Made by a program: the position numbers and the translations under genes. This document shows, in pieces, positions 34,736-45,858 of a stretch of 64,000 nt of DNA (positions are counted from its first letter, which is position 1; each line of letters opens with the position of its first letter). Source of the DNA: Serpula lacrymans var. lacrymans S7.9 (lineage: Eukaryota > Basidiomycota > Agaricomycetes > Boletales > Serpulaceae). Where the stretch lies: NCBI RefSeq assembly GCF_000218685.1, contig NW_006763294.1:1529712-1593711 (forward strand), read 5' to 3'. The notes beneath the pieces are model-generated. The model did no database searches, was not told the DNA's origin, and saw only the letters and a program-made list of their open reading frames with translations.

Positions 34736-36945
34736 CACTTCACAGGCTACTCAAATTTTAGGGCTCTTAGCTTGATCATCTTCTACCAACCTATCCAGCT
34801 AGTAGCCCCCCAGGAGCATGGTGCACCAGGTCAGTTTCCATACTATGTGAAATTGCCCACAGCCTATATGGGATGTTCTAGAGCAGCTGGGATGTTCCAG
34901 TTTTTGACCAGTTGGGCAATCCCAGAAAATGTCACATGTCACAGGTATCAGGGGTCCATCTGGGAAGTTCCAGCAGCAATGACTGCTAAAAGATAGATGA
35001 TATTAATAGCAAAATATTGTGATATTAAAGAACAGCTTTATATAAGATGAAAGATAAACCAGATGTTAAAATGCACAAATAAGTAGTGTAAAATAAACAT
35101 GCTGCTGCAAGCAATATATGGGTTCACTCTATAGCAGCTATGACTCTCCACCTAACCTGATCACCCTATACAGACACCAGCCCTTTTTCTGCAGGTAAAC
35201 AATTTACAGCTGCTAGTTTATCACATTTACTTCCCCCTTCAAACAAAAAAGGGAATAGAGGGGGGGGGCTTCTGTATACTAGGGTCTTGTATATAATATT
35301 CATGCAGCACATGTTGTTATATTGTTTCATATAATACCTATCAAAATGTTGTGTTTCTGTTCAACAATTTGGCCTTTCACAAAATGGAAATTACTTAGCC
35401 AGTCCTGCTTTGTTATTTGTAGCTTAAAAGTGCCAAAATGCTAGCCCTAAATAGGCAAATAATTACCAAATGATCACATAAAAGATATAGTGATATATTT
35501 AACAAGGCATGAGTTTAGAAAGTGGGAAGTAACAAGCACAAACCTTCACCTTCATTATCTCAAAGCAATATAACACTTTTTAAACACTTGAGTGATGATC
35601 TTGGGCAGCACCATAAATTTATACTCACTACCATTATTAGATAATCTCCCTGTTGAAAGAGTATCTTGAGTGGTATGTCACAGTTGAATAATGGCAAGCC
35701 TGGGGTCTTCATTTGACAGTGTATGTAATACAATCCCAACCTTTATATTATGATATTTGTTACTTTGTATTATTGACTTGGTCAGACAATAGTAGTTATA
35801 ATAGTAGCTAAAGTCAAACTTGGCTTTAACCCTACCTTCCTTTTTCTACAAAGTGTGGTATTGGTTGAGTCACCACCACACAAATAAGTTTGAAATAAAT
35901 ACCAGCAGTCTTCAGAACTATTTTGAGGTTGACATATCTATTCTCATGCATCCATTCTTCTGGCTTCCAAATTACTACACCTGTTAGCAATCATGCTAGA
36001 CCTGACACCAACAATGTCTGTAGCAATCTCATATGCAGAGCCAAATTGAGGTTATGGAATATGTGCCTATGTTATTTCTTCACACATAAACAAAACCAAG
36101 AACTAATCACAAGCAAATCATTCAACTGTAATGGTTACACAGAAAAAAGAGAGTTGAAAGAATTCCCAAATAAGCCAGTGTGAAAACAACAAATTCACAG
36201 TTAATTCTAAGAATACCACCTCTAGCTACTACAAGAGGTCTCTTATACACTAGAAAGGAGGTAAGCTAACCATCCAGCTAGGTGCTATTGAAATTATTAT
36301 AGGAAGTTTTTAGCAAAAAACAAGTAGTATGATGATATGCAGGGGAAAATAAAATAGCTCACTAGGGAATAGATATAAGATTGTCTGATTTTGACCAGTT
36401 ATTCTGTAAAGGTCTTGAGCCTCTTTAAGTACCAAAAATATATTATAGAATGTAGGTTTGATGGAAGCAGACAATTTCTATAATAATTTTATAGCTACTG
36501 TAGGGACTTTTTAATTTATGATGTCCATCTTACTCCTATTATGGTTTCTCTTCTCTTCATGTATGAATATATATTTCATCACTTTTGTTAATTATTTTAT
36601 TTTCCTTTTAACTATTTTCTTTCCTGTGAATTTCTTTGTTTCTTACTCTGTGATAGTGTAAGATTTCTGGATTTTATTACTATATTTGATCAGCTATTAC
36701 CCCCTTATGTTGCTGCTGGAACTTCCCAGATAGACCCCTGATATCTGTGACATGCGACATTTTCTGGGATTGCCCAACTACAATTGCCCAGTGGTCAAAA
36801 CTTGGAACATCCCATGTGGGCTGTGGGCAATCCCACACAATATGAAAACTGACCTGGTGCACCATGCTCCTGGGGGGCTACTAGCTGGATAGGTTAGTAG
36901 AAGATGATCAAGCTAAAAGTCCTAAAATTTGGGTAGCCTGAAGTG
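34736..36945. mobile_element. Non-autonomous TIR transposon F1 (8-bp TSD AGTTCAAG)
   Basis: A 2210-bp element with inverted termini of about 250 bp that start CACTTCACAGGCTAC on the left and, inverted, CACTTCAGGCTACCC on the right. The 8-bp AGTTCAAG is present at 34728-34735 and 36946-36953. Rejoining at the duplication restores the interrupted Gypsy frame. The termini contain GGGCAATCCCAG / CTGGGATTGCCC motifs. The interior has no transposase and is A+T-rich. TSD length and termini match element F2. Confidence 0.85.
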
Positions 36946-37085
36946 AGTTCAAGCTATTTTGGAATGGCCAGAATCTACTCACATCAAGTTAGGGCCTTCC
37001 TTGGCTTAGGCAACTTCTACCAAAGGTTTGTTGAAAACTTTGCAAAGATAGTGAGACCATTGAACAATCTCACTAAAAAGGATAT

Positions 37086-37508
37086 TGTGACAACACCAAC
37101 AAGACACAGTCTTGGGGCACTGGAGCACAACAAAAACAACACTCAGAAGAAGAGGAAGAGGTGGGAGTGGTTACCCATTTGGCAGGAACAAGTTAGTTGT
37201 TGGTAGACAACAGGAGGACTCACTGAGTCCTTCCCCATGTATTGCTCCTGTATACATACTAAAATACATGAGGTACTGTACAGTTGTAAATGAAGTTTAA
37301 AGTCCAATGTCTAGCATGTGACTGGTCACATGATGAGTCTAGACATTGGTCAGGTGTTGTGTCACATGACTTGGTCATGTGACTATGAAAAGTCGAAAAT
37401 GTAAAGTAAAGTAAATAGTCACATGACTGGTCATGTGACTTGGAAAAATAAAAGTAAAAGTACGAAAAAGGTGAAGTGTAAGTAGGTACTGGTACGTCAA
37501 TTGTAACA
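37086..37508 (-). repeat. Solo LTR, family B (TSD GATAT)
   Basis: The plus strand reads TGTGACAACACC... to ...CAATTGTAACA, the reverse complement of the family B LTR at 1240-1660. GATAT duplications lie at 37081-37085 and 37509-37513. It sits in the pol remnant of a family A Gypsy element. Confidence 0.92.
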
Positions 37509-37880
37509 GATATTGTTTGACATCAAGGTGTCAAAGAACAAGAAGTACAAAATATGGAAAATATACTATACTTTATGCAAGAATGTGAATATGATTCCTT
37601 ACTAGAGCCTACAGAGCTGTGTTAAAAAGAGAATATCTCAAATATTATATGTTATCTGTGTGAGAGGCATTATATGTTACAATAACACAATTTTTGGACC
37701 TTTAAATTTCATTCTCCTCTTCAAATTTCTTCTGTAGTTTTCACACCCTGTTCCATGCAGCATTTTCTATTATTGTTCAAACTTCACTTCTCGTGCTGCA
37801 CTGCCTTTTCCTACTTTTAGCTACAAGTATCTCACGCAGTGGAGCTGGTCACACAGGCTGCATCATCATAGTACATACAT

Positions 37881-39111
37881 GCTATTATACTGGTAATCCA
37901 CTATGCTAGTGATTTGGCTTCTTAAGGGTTTCACATTGCTTAACATTTATTGGGGCATACACAAGATATGGGACCATCCCAACTGGGATCATCCCAAATA
38001 ATAGGATGTCCTATTTATATGAGATTTGGGATGATCTCAGAGATAAACAATGGGACAGACCAGGGAAAATCCATCTTGTAGGTAGATAAATGTACAGTAG
38101 ATGATCAACCTAAATGCTAGGCTCCTGGGGGTGCTGAAGTGTAGTGTCCCAACAATTATATGGGTTATCTTAGAGTTGTGGGGGATATTTCCATTTTGAG
38201 TAATCATATATAGCATATCTCAAAAACTGATTAAATGGGATAATCTCTAAAAGTTCAACTTTGAGGAATTATTGTGCTTTTCCCACTTCCTCTGTTAATA
38301 TCTACTAGTTCTATGTGCTATAATGGAACCTGCTTTTCTAAAGATGTGTGGTAAATACAGATATATGCTGTTTGGTGATAATTCAATGCAATGATGTGAT
38401 CTGAGAAGGGGTACCTATAAGACTCTTCTTTAATGTATGATTCTTCTTTTTGGCATCATATCTAGACACTGAGGCCTGCAATATTTTAAAAAATCACCCA
38501 GGAATCCCCACTGGTTGCTTGGGACATCCTGCAGGGTAGTCTGGGTTATCCCACTGGGTAATTGGGTGACAAAACCGGATAAACCCGGTCTCTGCCAAAG
38601 CAGCCATTGTTCTCCATGGAGCATAGCCACCACTCCATGGAGTCACCATTGTTCTCCTAGGAGTCATTATACTGTAGCGAGTAGCACCTCCGACTATAAA
38701 TAGTGGGGGGTTTAGTATAGAAATACCTCAGTTGTTTCTATAGCCTCTCGGGCAGCGGCTGAGGTATGTTACATTACATTATTAGGACCTAGAGAACTCA
38801 AAATAGCAACTACTTTGTGGTCTTCCAAAGACTCTAGCTCCACTCACTGGTGAGCAATTTCACTCCTCGCAAAAACGAGTGCAACATCTGTCCAATGATA
38901 GTATCAGGCCAAAGCCCGTGCGCACAAGCCACTCCAAGCAAGATACACATCGTCAAACACAATAGCGCCACAAACAGGCTCAAACTCGTGCTTGCATCGC
39001 AATCAAAGCTACGCTCCTTGTCCTGCAAAAGTGCACTTGTTCCCTTGTTCCTATCTTTTTTTTGTCGAGTCTCCTTATTGTTTTTATCAACACAAGATAT
39101 CCCCGTTTGAA
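37881..39111. other. Repeat remnants upstream of host island 2
   Basis: About 37960-38141 resembles the right end of a TIR element of the F family: it carries GGGATCATCCCA-type palindromes and ends GGGGGTGCTGAAGTG at 38141. The left end is missing. About 38565-38775 matches the LTR-like repeat seen at 25430-25540 and 25845-25880. From 38800 to 39111 lies the 5' flank of the RRM gene, in which I recognise no motif with certainty. Confidence 0.5.
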
Positions 39112-40227
39112 ATGGCGTCTCTATTGGACCGCATAAGTCTCCCAACTGAAGCCACAGGATCAGTCGGACCCATACGTTCTAAACACGCGAATCGATCCTC
39201 GCCATATGTGCGTACTCGCTTCGTTACCAACGCTACAAACTTGAAGTAACGTATATCGCACGTTTTCTCAACTTTATGGTCGTTGCCCACTTGAATATCT
39301 CAACCAATGGACAAACATGATCATTCTCCAGCTGCGCTCAAACCGCCCTCCAAAAGGCGACCCTAACTCAACCTGGTCGCACGACTTGTATGAAGATCCT
39401 GATGCCCCATCTTCACGCTCACTTTCAGCCCGGCTTACATCCACACCATCTCAACCACGGAAGGCAGATTTACATCTCGCTCAGCGCGCGCTACGGGAAG
39501 CGACTGGCCAAGGAACAGGAATAAGTATTAAAGGGGCAAGTTCTGGCGTGGTTGGGAATGTAGTACAGGTTGAGGGATTGGTAAAGGGGACAACACCTGC
39601 AGATGTCGAGGTTCGTGCATTCTCAGCCGACTTTTATGAGCTTTAATTTCTGTTTTTACCTTGTAGGCAATCTTTAAACGCTGTGGCGTTATCATTTCCT
39701 CCACTTTCTCATCAAGCTCTACTCCTGATGCCGTTTCGGTTCGCTTGACGTTCAAGATACCTGCTGCAGCTTCAGCTGCTATAGCCAAGTTCGACGGCCA
39801 ACCTGCAGATGGGAAGATACTGAAAGTGCGCATTGTAGGTGGTACGGCTGCAAGTCTTGGAGGGAGATTAGGAGGTATAGGCTTGGCAAAAGAGGAGGGA
39901 AGTGTCGACGTGCTCATGGAGAGTAGTGAAGAGAGTGGATCGTGCGTATTTCTCGTTCCTTTGCCCTAGTGCCTTGTCATGCTGATATGCTGTTTTCAAT
40001 ATAGGAAGCTTCGTTCGGACTCAATTATCGCGTCGGATCCTCGTGCATCTGTCCTTACTGCACCCCCGGGAACAGATCCAAAAATGTACAATCAGCAACT
40101 TTCTGTACAGAACTCATCTCGGAAATGGCAACGAGGTGCAGGTAGTGGAGGCGGGCGTGGGCGGCGAGGAGGTCGGAGAGGAGGTGGAGTTGGAAGTTCA
40201 GGCAATGGGGGGATGGATATCGACTAA
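39112..40227 (+). CDS. RRM-domain RNA-binding protein with Gly/Arg-rich tail (290 aa)
   Basis: Four exons join in frame: 39112-39207, 39332-39610, 39667-39941 and 40005-40227. Donors are GTGCGT, GTTCGT and GTGCGT. The start MASLLDRISLPTEA leads a basic, Ser/Pro-rich region with SLSARL. An RRM spans residues of roughly 105-180: NVVQVEGLVKGTTPADVEA (strand 1 and helix 1), IFKRCGVI, VSVRLTFKI (RNP1 position, aromatics reduced) and AIAKFDGQPADGKILKVRIV. The C-terminus is RGG-like (GRGRRGGRRGGG) and ends MDID. The layout resembles Yra1/ALY-type mRNA export factors and related fungal RRM proteins, but I cannot assign an orthologue. No lesions, so it is a host gene between repeats. Confidence 0.85.
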
Positions 40228-40589
40228 GCAGAAGTAACGAGGTGAATTTCGAATTGTGGGCTTAGAATTTCAGGTCACTCGCATCGCTTTTTCAATTGAT
40301 ACAAATACACTGCTTTCCACATTTTGAAATTTGCTTGTATTCATCGTGCCACCCTTCCATTCCATATCTCATGTCCTACTTCACGAGGTAGGCCTCTCGC
40401 GGTGTACTTTCTTATCTTGCTCTTGTCTTGTTTTATAGATACTTATCGGGTTCCAGTCTGTAACGCTATGGTGGATGTTTGGTTACGGATGGAACCCAAA
40501 TGTATGGGCTTGATTTTTTAAGTGTCCGATCGACGATTCGTTGAATTTAAAAAGTATATTCAATTTCAATATTTATCACAGATATTCCT

Positions 40590-40870
40590 GGACCCGTAGG
40601 TTCCAGGTTTCCAAAGCACAAATGTCCTCTGCGTTTTCCAAGGACCTTTTAGTCATTACCCATTTACATTTACGCTTCCTTTCCTTTTTCGCACTTTCGG
40701 CTCATTCCGTATATTGTCACGTGGCTACCTTGGTGCTACTCACTCTTGCATCCATTGTACATTGTCGCTCTGTGATTGCTGTAAAGACTGCACAAAATGT
40801 TAACTGTAATGTGTGATCTGGACACAGCCGGGGCCAGGTCTGCCCCAGAGGGCAATGGTTATAGTCAGTT
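40590..40870 (+). repeat. Dispersed repeat R1, copy 2
   Basis: Matches 5240-5505 in order and orientation, with about 15% differences by eye and small indels. The copies share blocks around TACCTTGGTGCTACTCACTC and GGACACAGCC. No terminal repeats are evident. Confidence 0.6.
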
Positions 40871-42460
40871 GAGCATGGTATATTGCGGGAACACAAGAAC
40901 ATTGTCATTGCAAGAATGGGTTACAAAAAATACTGAAAAAGTCTGCGACAACCAGAAGTTGAGCAAGCTGCAGCAGACAAGAAAGAGCAATGTCCAGGAC
41001 AGACTTAGCTCATATCATATACTTTGCACAAACACCTCTACCTGGCCAGCTTCAATTGCATTGTGCATGCTTTGAATCCCGGCCTTGAGGGAGAGGACAC
41101 ATGGGAAGATGGAGCAGCTGATGCCTGTAACATGTGGTGAGGTAGATAGCCTGGATATAATCATGTTTTAGCTTTGTGAGAGTAAAGAGTTGTTGCATGA
41201 ATGACATACCACTTGGCAAAAATGCCAATCCTGCACCCCTTTGTAACAATGTACAAAGGCCCCACAGAACCCTCTGCAGGTATGTGGAAAACAACCCCCC
41301 CATAGACTGAGGTGGGACCTGTCACATCGACAACTACAGTGGGCACAAACTGGGTGTGAGTGTTATTTTGAGAGGGGGCAGCACTGGTCCCAACACTAGA
41401 AGGTGCCAGAAAAGTAGGAAGAGGAGCTGTGGTGAACATTGGAGCTTCTACAGCCATAGCAGTTCCCAACGCAGTAGAGAGGGTGCACAACAACAGATGT
41501 AGTGAGAGATGAGGGGTGCACATCAGCTGTGCCACTGTCTCCTTTAGACCACCATCTCCCGCATGTTCAGAGGCCTTTCAAGCAGAGGCATTTGAATGGC
41601 CAGGATTGGGGAATTGTGTCACATTAAGGGAATGAGCATATAGGGATGAGGTGACAAGTCAGCAAAATGGAAAGTGTTAGATGTCAGACTTATCTTAATA
41701 TACTCCTCTCACCCTTTCCCCATGCAATATGCCCCAATGTGGTAAGAGGAACATAATGTAGGAAGAGGAACCCAACATAGGAGAAAAAACCCATTGTCTA
41801 CACAAACAAGCAGTAGTAAGAGATGTGATAGCAACTTGAGAGTAGGAATCACCAGAAAAATCTGACTTACCCATCATGTGACTGCTGACCTAACATGTAT
41901 TACGCACATGTCGCACCCTTGTAGTACCTCTGGCATTGTTATCAATAACAACACACCATCAAATTCTCAACATGATCACCAGCATCCATATGGCCAACAA
42001 TGAAACAGGTGAGTTCTCACCCTTTTTGCTGAAGCAAACCGTTAAATATTTTACAGGCACTCTCCTTTGTTCCCAATTAGAATATGGATCAGCTCAAGTT
42101 CAGCTGAAAGGACTAACAAACAACTTGAAGTGGCCAAGGTAAGTTTCTTATCAGAATTTGAACACCTCAAAGTGATATGCAAGCACAGTGTCTCAGAGAT
42201 AGGAAGGGCCTTGTGCTTCCTCTCCTTGAGGTATCAACACTAGTCTGTGGTTTTTTGCGCCATAAACTGTTTATCTCTGTGTTCATGATTGCCTTGAAGG
42301 TTATTTGCAACAACACATACAGTAATAAGTTTTGAAGATACAATGACTCGACAATAGGAAGTGCCTTGTGGTTCTTCCTATCCTTGAGTTATTATAAGCA
42401 GGGGATGGTCTTGAACCAGTAAAATCCACCCATTATGCTATTGAATCCTAGTGAAATGGT
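40871..42460 (-). pseudogene. Fragment with a possible RNase H1 N-terminal-like domain
   Basis: On the minus strand 41535-41161 encodes a Ser/Thr/Pro-rich segment followed by PLYIVTKGCRIGIFAKW. This fits the YVVxxGRxxGIFxxW pattern of the viroplasmin/RNase H1 N-terminal fold that recurs in repetitive fungal proteins. No continuation of the domain is clear, so I treat it as a broken transposon-associated gene. On the plus strand 41936-42142 has an exon-intron-exon look (intron about 42008-42056), but its product is unrecognised. The rest is empty. Confidence 0.35.
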
Positions 42461-42464
42461 GATG

Positions 42465-42725
42465 AAGTCTACTAATAAAGACTGTTAGAATATACTGTGA
42501 CATACCAATACTCCATAGGATAATAGCTCTGATTTGTAAGCCAGCCTTGCATACAGCAGCTATACTGTGTAAGATATCTGTGGTTGCATGTTATGTTTAA
42601 GATCCTACATTGTATAATCTTGGCCATATAGCTCAATTGGTAGAGCAGCTGGCATGTATTCAGAAGGTTCTAGGTGCAATCCCTGGTCTGGTCATTATCC
42701 AATTTTATCAAAAACTTCATTGGTT
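42465..42725 (+). repeat. Dispersed repeat with a tRNA-Thr-like 3' end, copy 1
   Basis: About 260 bp shared with 49610-49860 (minus). The 3' portion, 42622-42693, is a 72-nt tRNA-like sequence: D arm GCTCAATTGGTAGAGC, anticodon-loop triplet TGT, and a T arm that is slightly degraded here. Position 33 is A rather than T, which argues against a working tRNA. Confidence 0.6.
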
Positions 42726-42835
42726 TGGTGTTTTTTGGTGTTTAGTTTGGGATGAGTGGTACAGTTGTTGGGTGCGTATTTACTTTTGCTTGTTGGTACA
42801 CTGCACATCCTTTCACATATTCTTGTACTTGGTTA

Positions 42836-43248
42836 TGTTACAATAACACAATTTTTGGACCATTAAATTTCATTCTCCTCTTCAACTTCCTTTTGTAGTT
42901 TTGACACCTTGTGCCATGCGGCACTTTCCATTATTGTTCAAACTCCACTTCTCACGCTGCACTGCCTTTTCTTATCTTTAGATACAAGTATCTCACACAG
43001 TGGAGCTGGTCACACAGGCTGTGCCCCATGACATCATCAGCCACTGCCTCCATTAACTGTACAGTACATATGTACAAACAACCTGTAGTAGTATATATAC
43101 CCCAATAGATCAAGGAGACTCCTCAGCAAGTCCTCCTGTTGTTTACCCACAACTAACTTGGTCGTATCTTAAGGGTAATCACTCCCCTCACTACCTTTAT
43201 AGCTTTGTCTGAGTTGTGTGCCAGAGTAACAAACTTTTGGTTGTTACA
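42836..43248 (+). repeat. Solo LTR, family A (TSD GGTTA)
   Basis: From TGTTACAATAACAC to TTGTTACA, 413 bp, with GGTTA at 42831-42835 and 43249-43253. The next solo LTR starts one base after the second duplication. Confidence 0.9.
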
Positions 43249-43254
43249 GGTTAA

Positions 43255-43664
43255 TGTTACAATACACAATTTTTGGACCTTTAAATTTCATTCTCCTCTT
43301 TGACTTTCTTCTGGAGTTTTCACACACTGCCATGCGGCACTTTCTATTTTGTTCAAACTCCACCTTCTTGCGCTGCACTGTCTTTTCCTTATTTTAGCTA
43401 CAAGTCTCTCACACAGTGGAGCTGGTCACACGGGCTGTGCCCCATGACATCATCAGCCACTGCCTCCGTCAACTGTACAGTACACTTGTACAAACAACCT
43501 GTAGTAGTATGAATACCCCAATAGATCAAGGAGACTCCTCAGCGAGTCCTCCTGTTATTCACCCACAACTAACTCAGTCCTATTATAAGGGTAACCACTC
43601 CCCTCACTACCTTTACAGCTTTGTCTGAATTGTACGCCAGAGTATTAAAACTTTGGTTGTTACA
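43255..43664 (+). repeat. Solo LTR, family A (TSD GTTAA)
   Basis: From TGTTACAATACACA to TTGTTACA, 410 bp, with GTTAA at 43250-43254 and 43665-43669. The left duplication overlaps the right duplication of the preceding LTR by four bases, which implies two separate insertions one base apart. Confidence 0.9.
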
Positions 43665-43697
43665 GTTAATTGCTAGGTTTTCATTCTATCAGGGTGT

Positions 43698-44115
43698 TGT
43701 AACAACCAAGAGTTAGTTACTCTGGCGCACGATTAGAACAAGCAAAGAGTAGAGAGATAAGAAAGGGATCACCCCTTAGTTTTTAATAAGTTAGTTGTGA
43801 GGATACAACAGGAGGACTCGCTCAGGAGTCTCCTGAATTTATTGTGGTATGTATGCTACTACAGGTTGTTTGTACATGTTGTACTATACAGTTGACAAGG
43901 CAGTGGCTGATGATGTCATGGGGCACAGCCCGTGTGACCAGCTCCACTGCGTGGGAGACTTGTAGCTAAACTAAGAATAAAGGCAGCGCCACGAGGGAAG
44001 AAGGAGTTTGAACAAAAGGGAAAGTGCCACATAGCACAAAGTGTGAAAACTATAGTAAAGGTTAAAGTGGAGAATGAAAATAAAAGGAAAAGTCCGAAAA
44101 TGTGTTATCATAACA
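43698..44115 (-). repeat. Solo LTR, family A (TSD GGTGT)
   Basis: The plus strand reads TGTAACAACCAAGAG... to ...TTATCATAACA, 418 bp, flanked by GGTGT at 43693-43697 and 44116-44120. It lies at the 3' edge of the minus-strand Gypsy remnant. Confidence 0.92.
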
Positions 44116-45858
44116 GGTGTCCTGCTGTGATGGAGTCATAAATGTCTATAATTATCTGCTTTTGTTCTTCTATGGGTTTAACAAAGACTTCGTCTTTGTA
44201 ATATAAGTGGTTTTCTATTAGTTTCTAATATTCCTTTTTGGTTTATGCAGGGAAATTCCCATCAGCATCTAGCGCTAATTTTATGTTTTCTATTAGTGTT
44301 CATGTTTGATATAGGAACACAGACTCTGGGACCATTGGTGAGTCTTTTTTGTCATCTGGGGTTTTAACATAAAGATCTGGTCACCTGGATAGGGCATCAG
44401 GTATCACCATTTGCATTCCAGGCACATATTCCAGTGTGTAATTGTATTGTAAGAGTTCTAACTGCTATATCCTTTGACAGGGCATCAGTTTTTGGGCTTC
44501 CTGCCAGTGAGTTAGATTTTATGGTTGGTTAGGATTTGTATTGTATAGGGGTTGCCAAGTAGTAAATATTTCCACTTTTTTGGGGCTCTGATTTATGCAA
44601 GCAGTTTGTTCTTGTAAATCTGATAATTTCTTTCTGCAGGGGAACATGTCTTGGAGAAAAATGCACATGAATGCCAATGTCCTTTTTTGTCTGGTTGCAT
44701 AAGAGCTGTGCCGGTAGTATTCTTACTTGCATCAACTGCCATTTTCATTGGTTTGTGTGAAGCTGGGATTTGGGTTACTGGTGATTCCAGAAATAGTTGT
44801 TTCATTAGTTTGAAGGCATTATCTTCTATTTGTGTCCAGTTCCACTTTTTATCTTTTTCTAGAAGTGTATTTAGGGGCCTGGCTAAGTCTGAATAGTGTC
44901 CAATAAACATTCTGTAGAAGTTTCTATATTCCAGGAACTGTTTCATTCCTTGGGTGTCGGTGGGAGTTGGCCAATTGTGGATGCCAGCAAGTTTAGCTGG
45001 GTCTATGGCCACCTGATTGTGAGATATGTTCATCTCAAGGTATTCAATTGTGGATACTTCAAAGGTGCACTTTTTAATTGTAGGAAAAAGTGGATATCTT
45101 TTAACCATTGTAGGACTAGTTTAGTCTGCTTTTGTAGCCATTCCAAACCATTATTGAACATAAGGATGACATTCATGTAGATGACTATCCACCCTTTGTT
45201 AATGTAGTCTTTAAATTTGTTGTTTATTAACTGTTGGAAAGTGGCTGGTGAGTTGCACATGCCAAAAAACATCACTGTGGGTTAAAATACCCCTTTACTA
45301 GACTTGAATGCTGCATTTTATTCATTGCCTTCCTTGATGCTCACATTGTTGTATCCCTATTGTAGATTGTAAACAGGGTTGCTCAATTAAGTTTTTTGAT
45401 GAGGTTGGGTATTAATGGTAATAGATAGGGGTTTTCAACAGTTTACATGTTTAATTTGCAATAAACTTGGCAAGGTCTGAGAGAGCTGTTTTTCTTTCCA
45501 ATGAGAAAGAATGGGGACACTTGTGGCAACTTGCTGGGTCAAATATATCCTTTTCAATAGTTTTCCGTGAGAAAGTCTGTTAACACTTCATCTGCTTTAG
45601 GGAAAAGTGAGTATAGTTTACAATCGGTGGGCACAAATTCCAGTTTTATATTGATTATGTGGTCATATTCTTGTCTCCTGGGTAGATGTTCTGGCTTCTC
45701 CTTATTATAAAATGTCTACATCATTGTGGTAGTGTTTGGGAAAGATGTGTTTCTTCTGTTCTCCGTGCAGCTGTGCGTGTTCCACATGGCTGCATTAACT
45801 TTAATTAATTTTTGTGCAAGGATAGGGTATTTTGTTGTTTACATATTGGTAAATAGTT

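Larger units (their letters stand above)
33790..37880 (+). mobile_element. Decayed family A Gypsy element with two nested insertions
   Basis: A 5' family A LTR fragment ends at 33993 (GGTTGTTACA). A broken pol follows. RT blocks are readable at 34238-34540: [29 protein letters not shown] and [19 protein letters not shown]. The frame stops before the YxDD motif. Pol resumes after a TIR transposon (34736-36945) with [20 protein letters not shown] (36970-37085), and is then cut by a solo LTR (37086-37508). The 3' LTR (from 37675, TGTTACAATAACAC) is truncated with small deletions near 37865-37880. Multiple stops and frame changes make it inactive. It provides the target sequence that defines both nested insertions. 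Confidence 0.8.
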
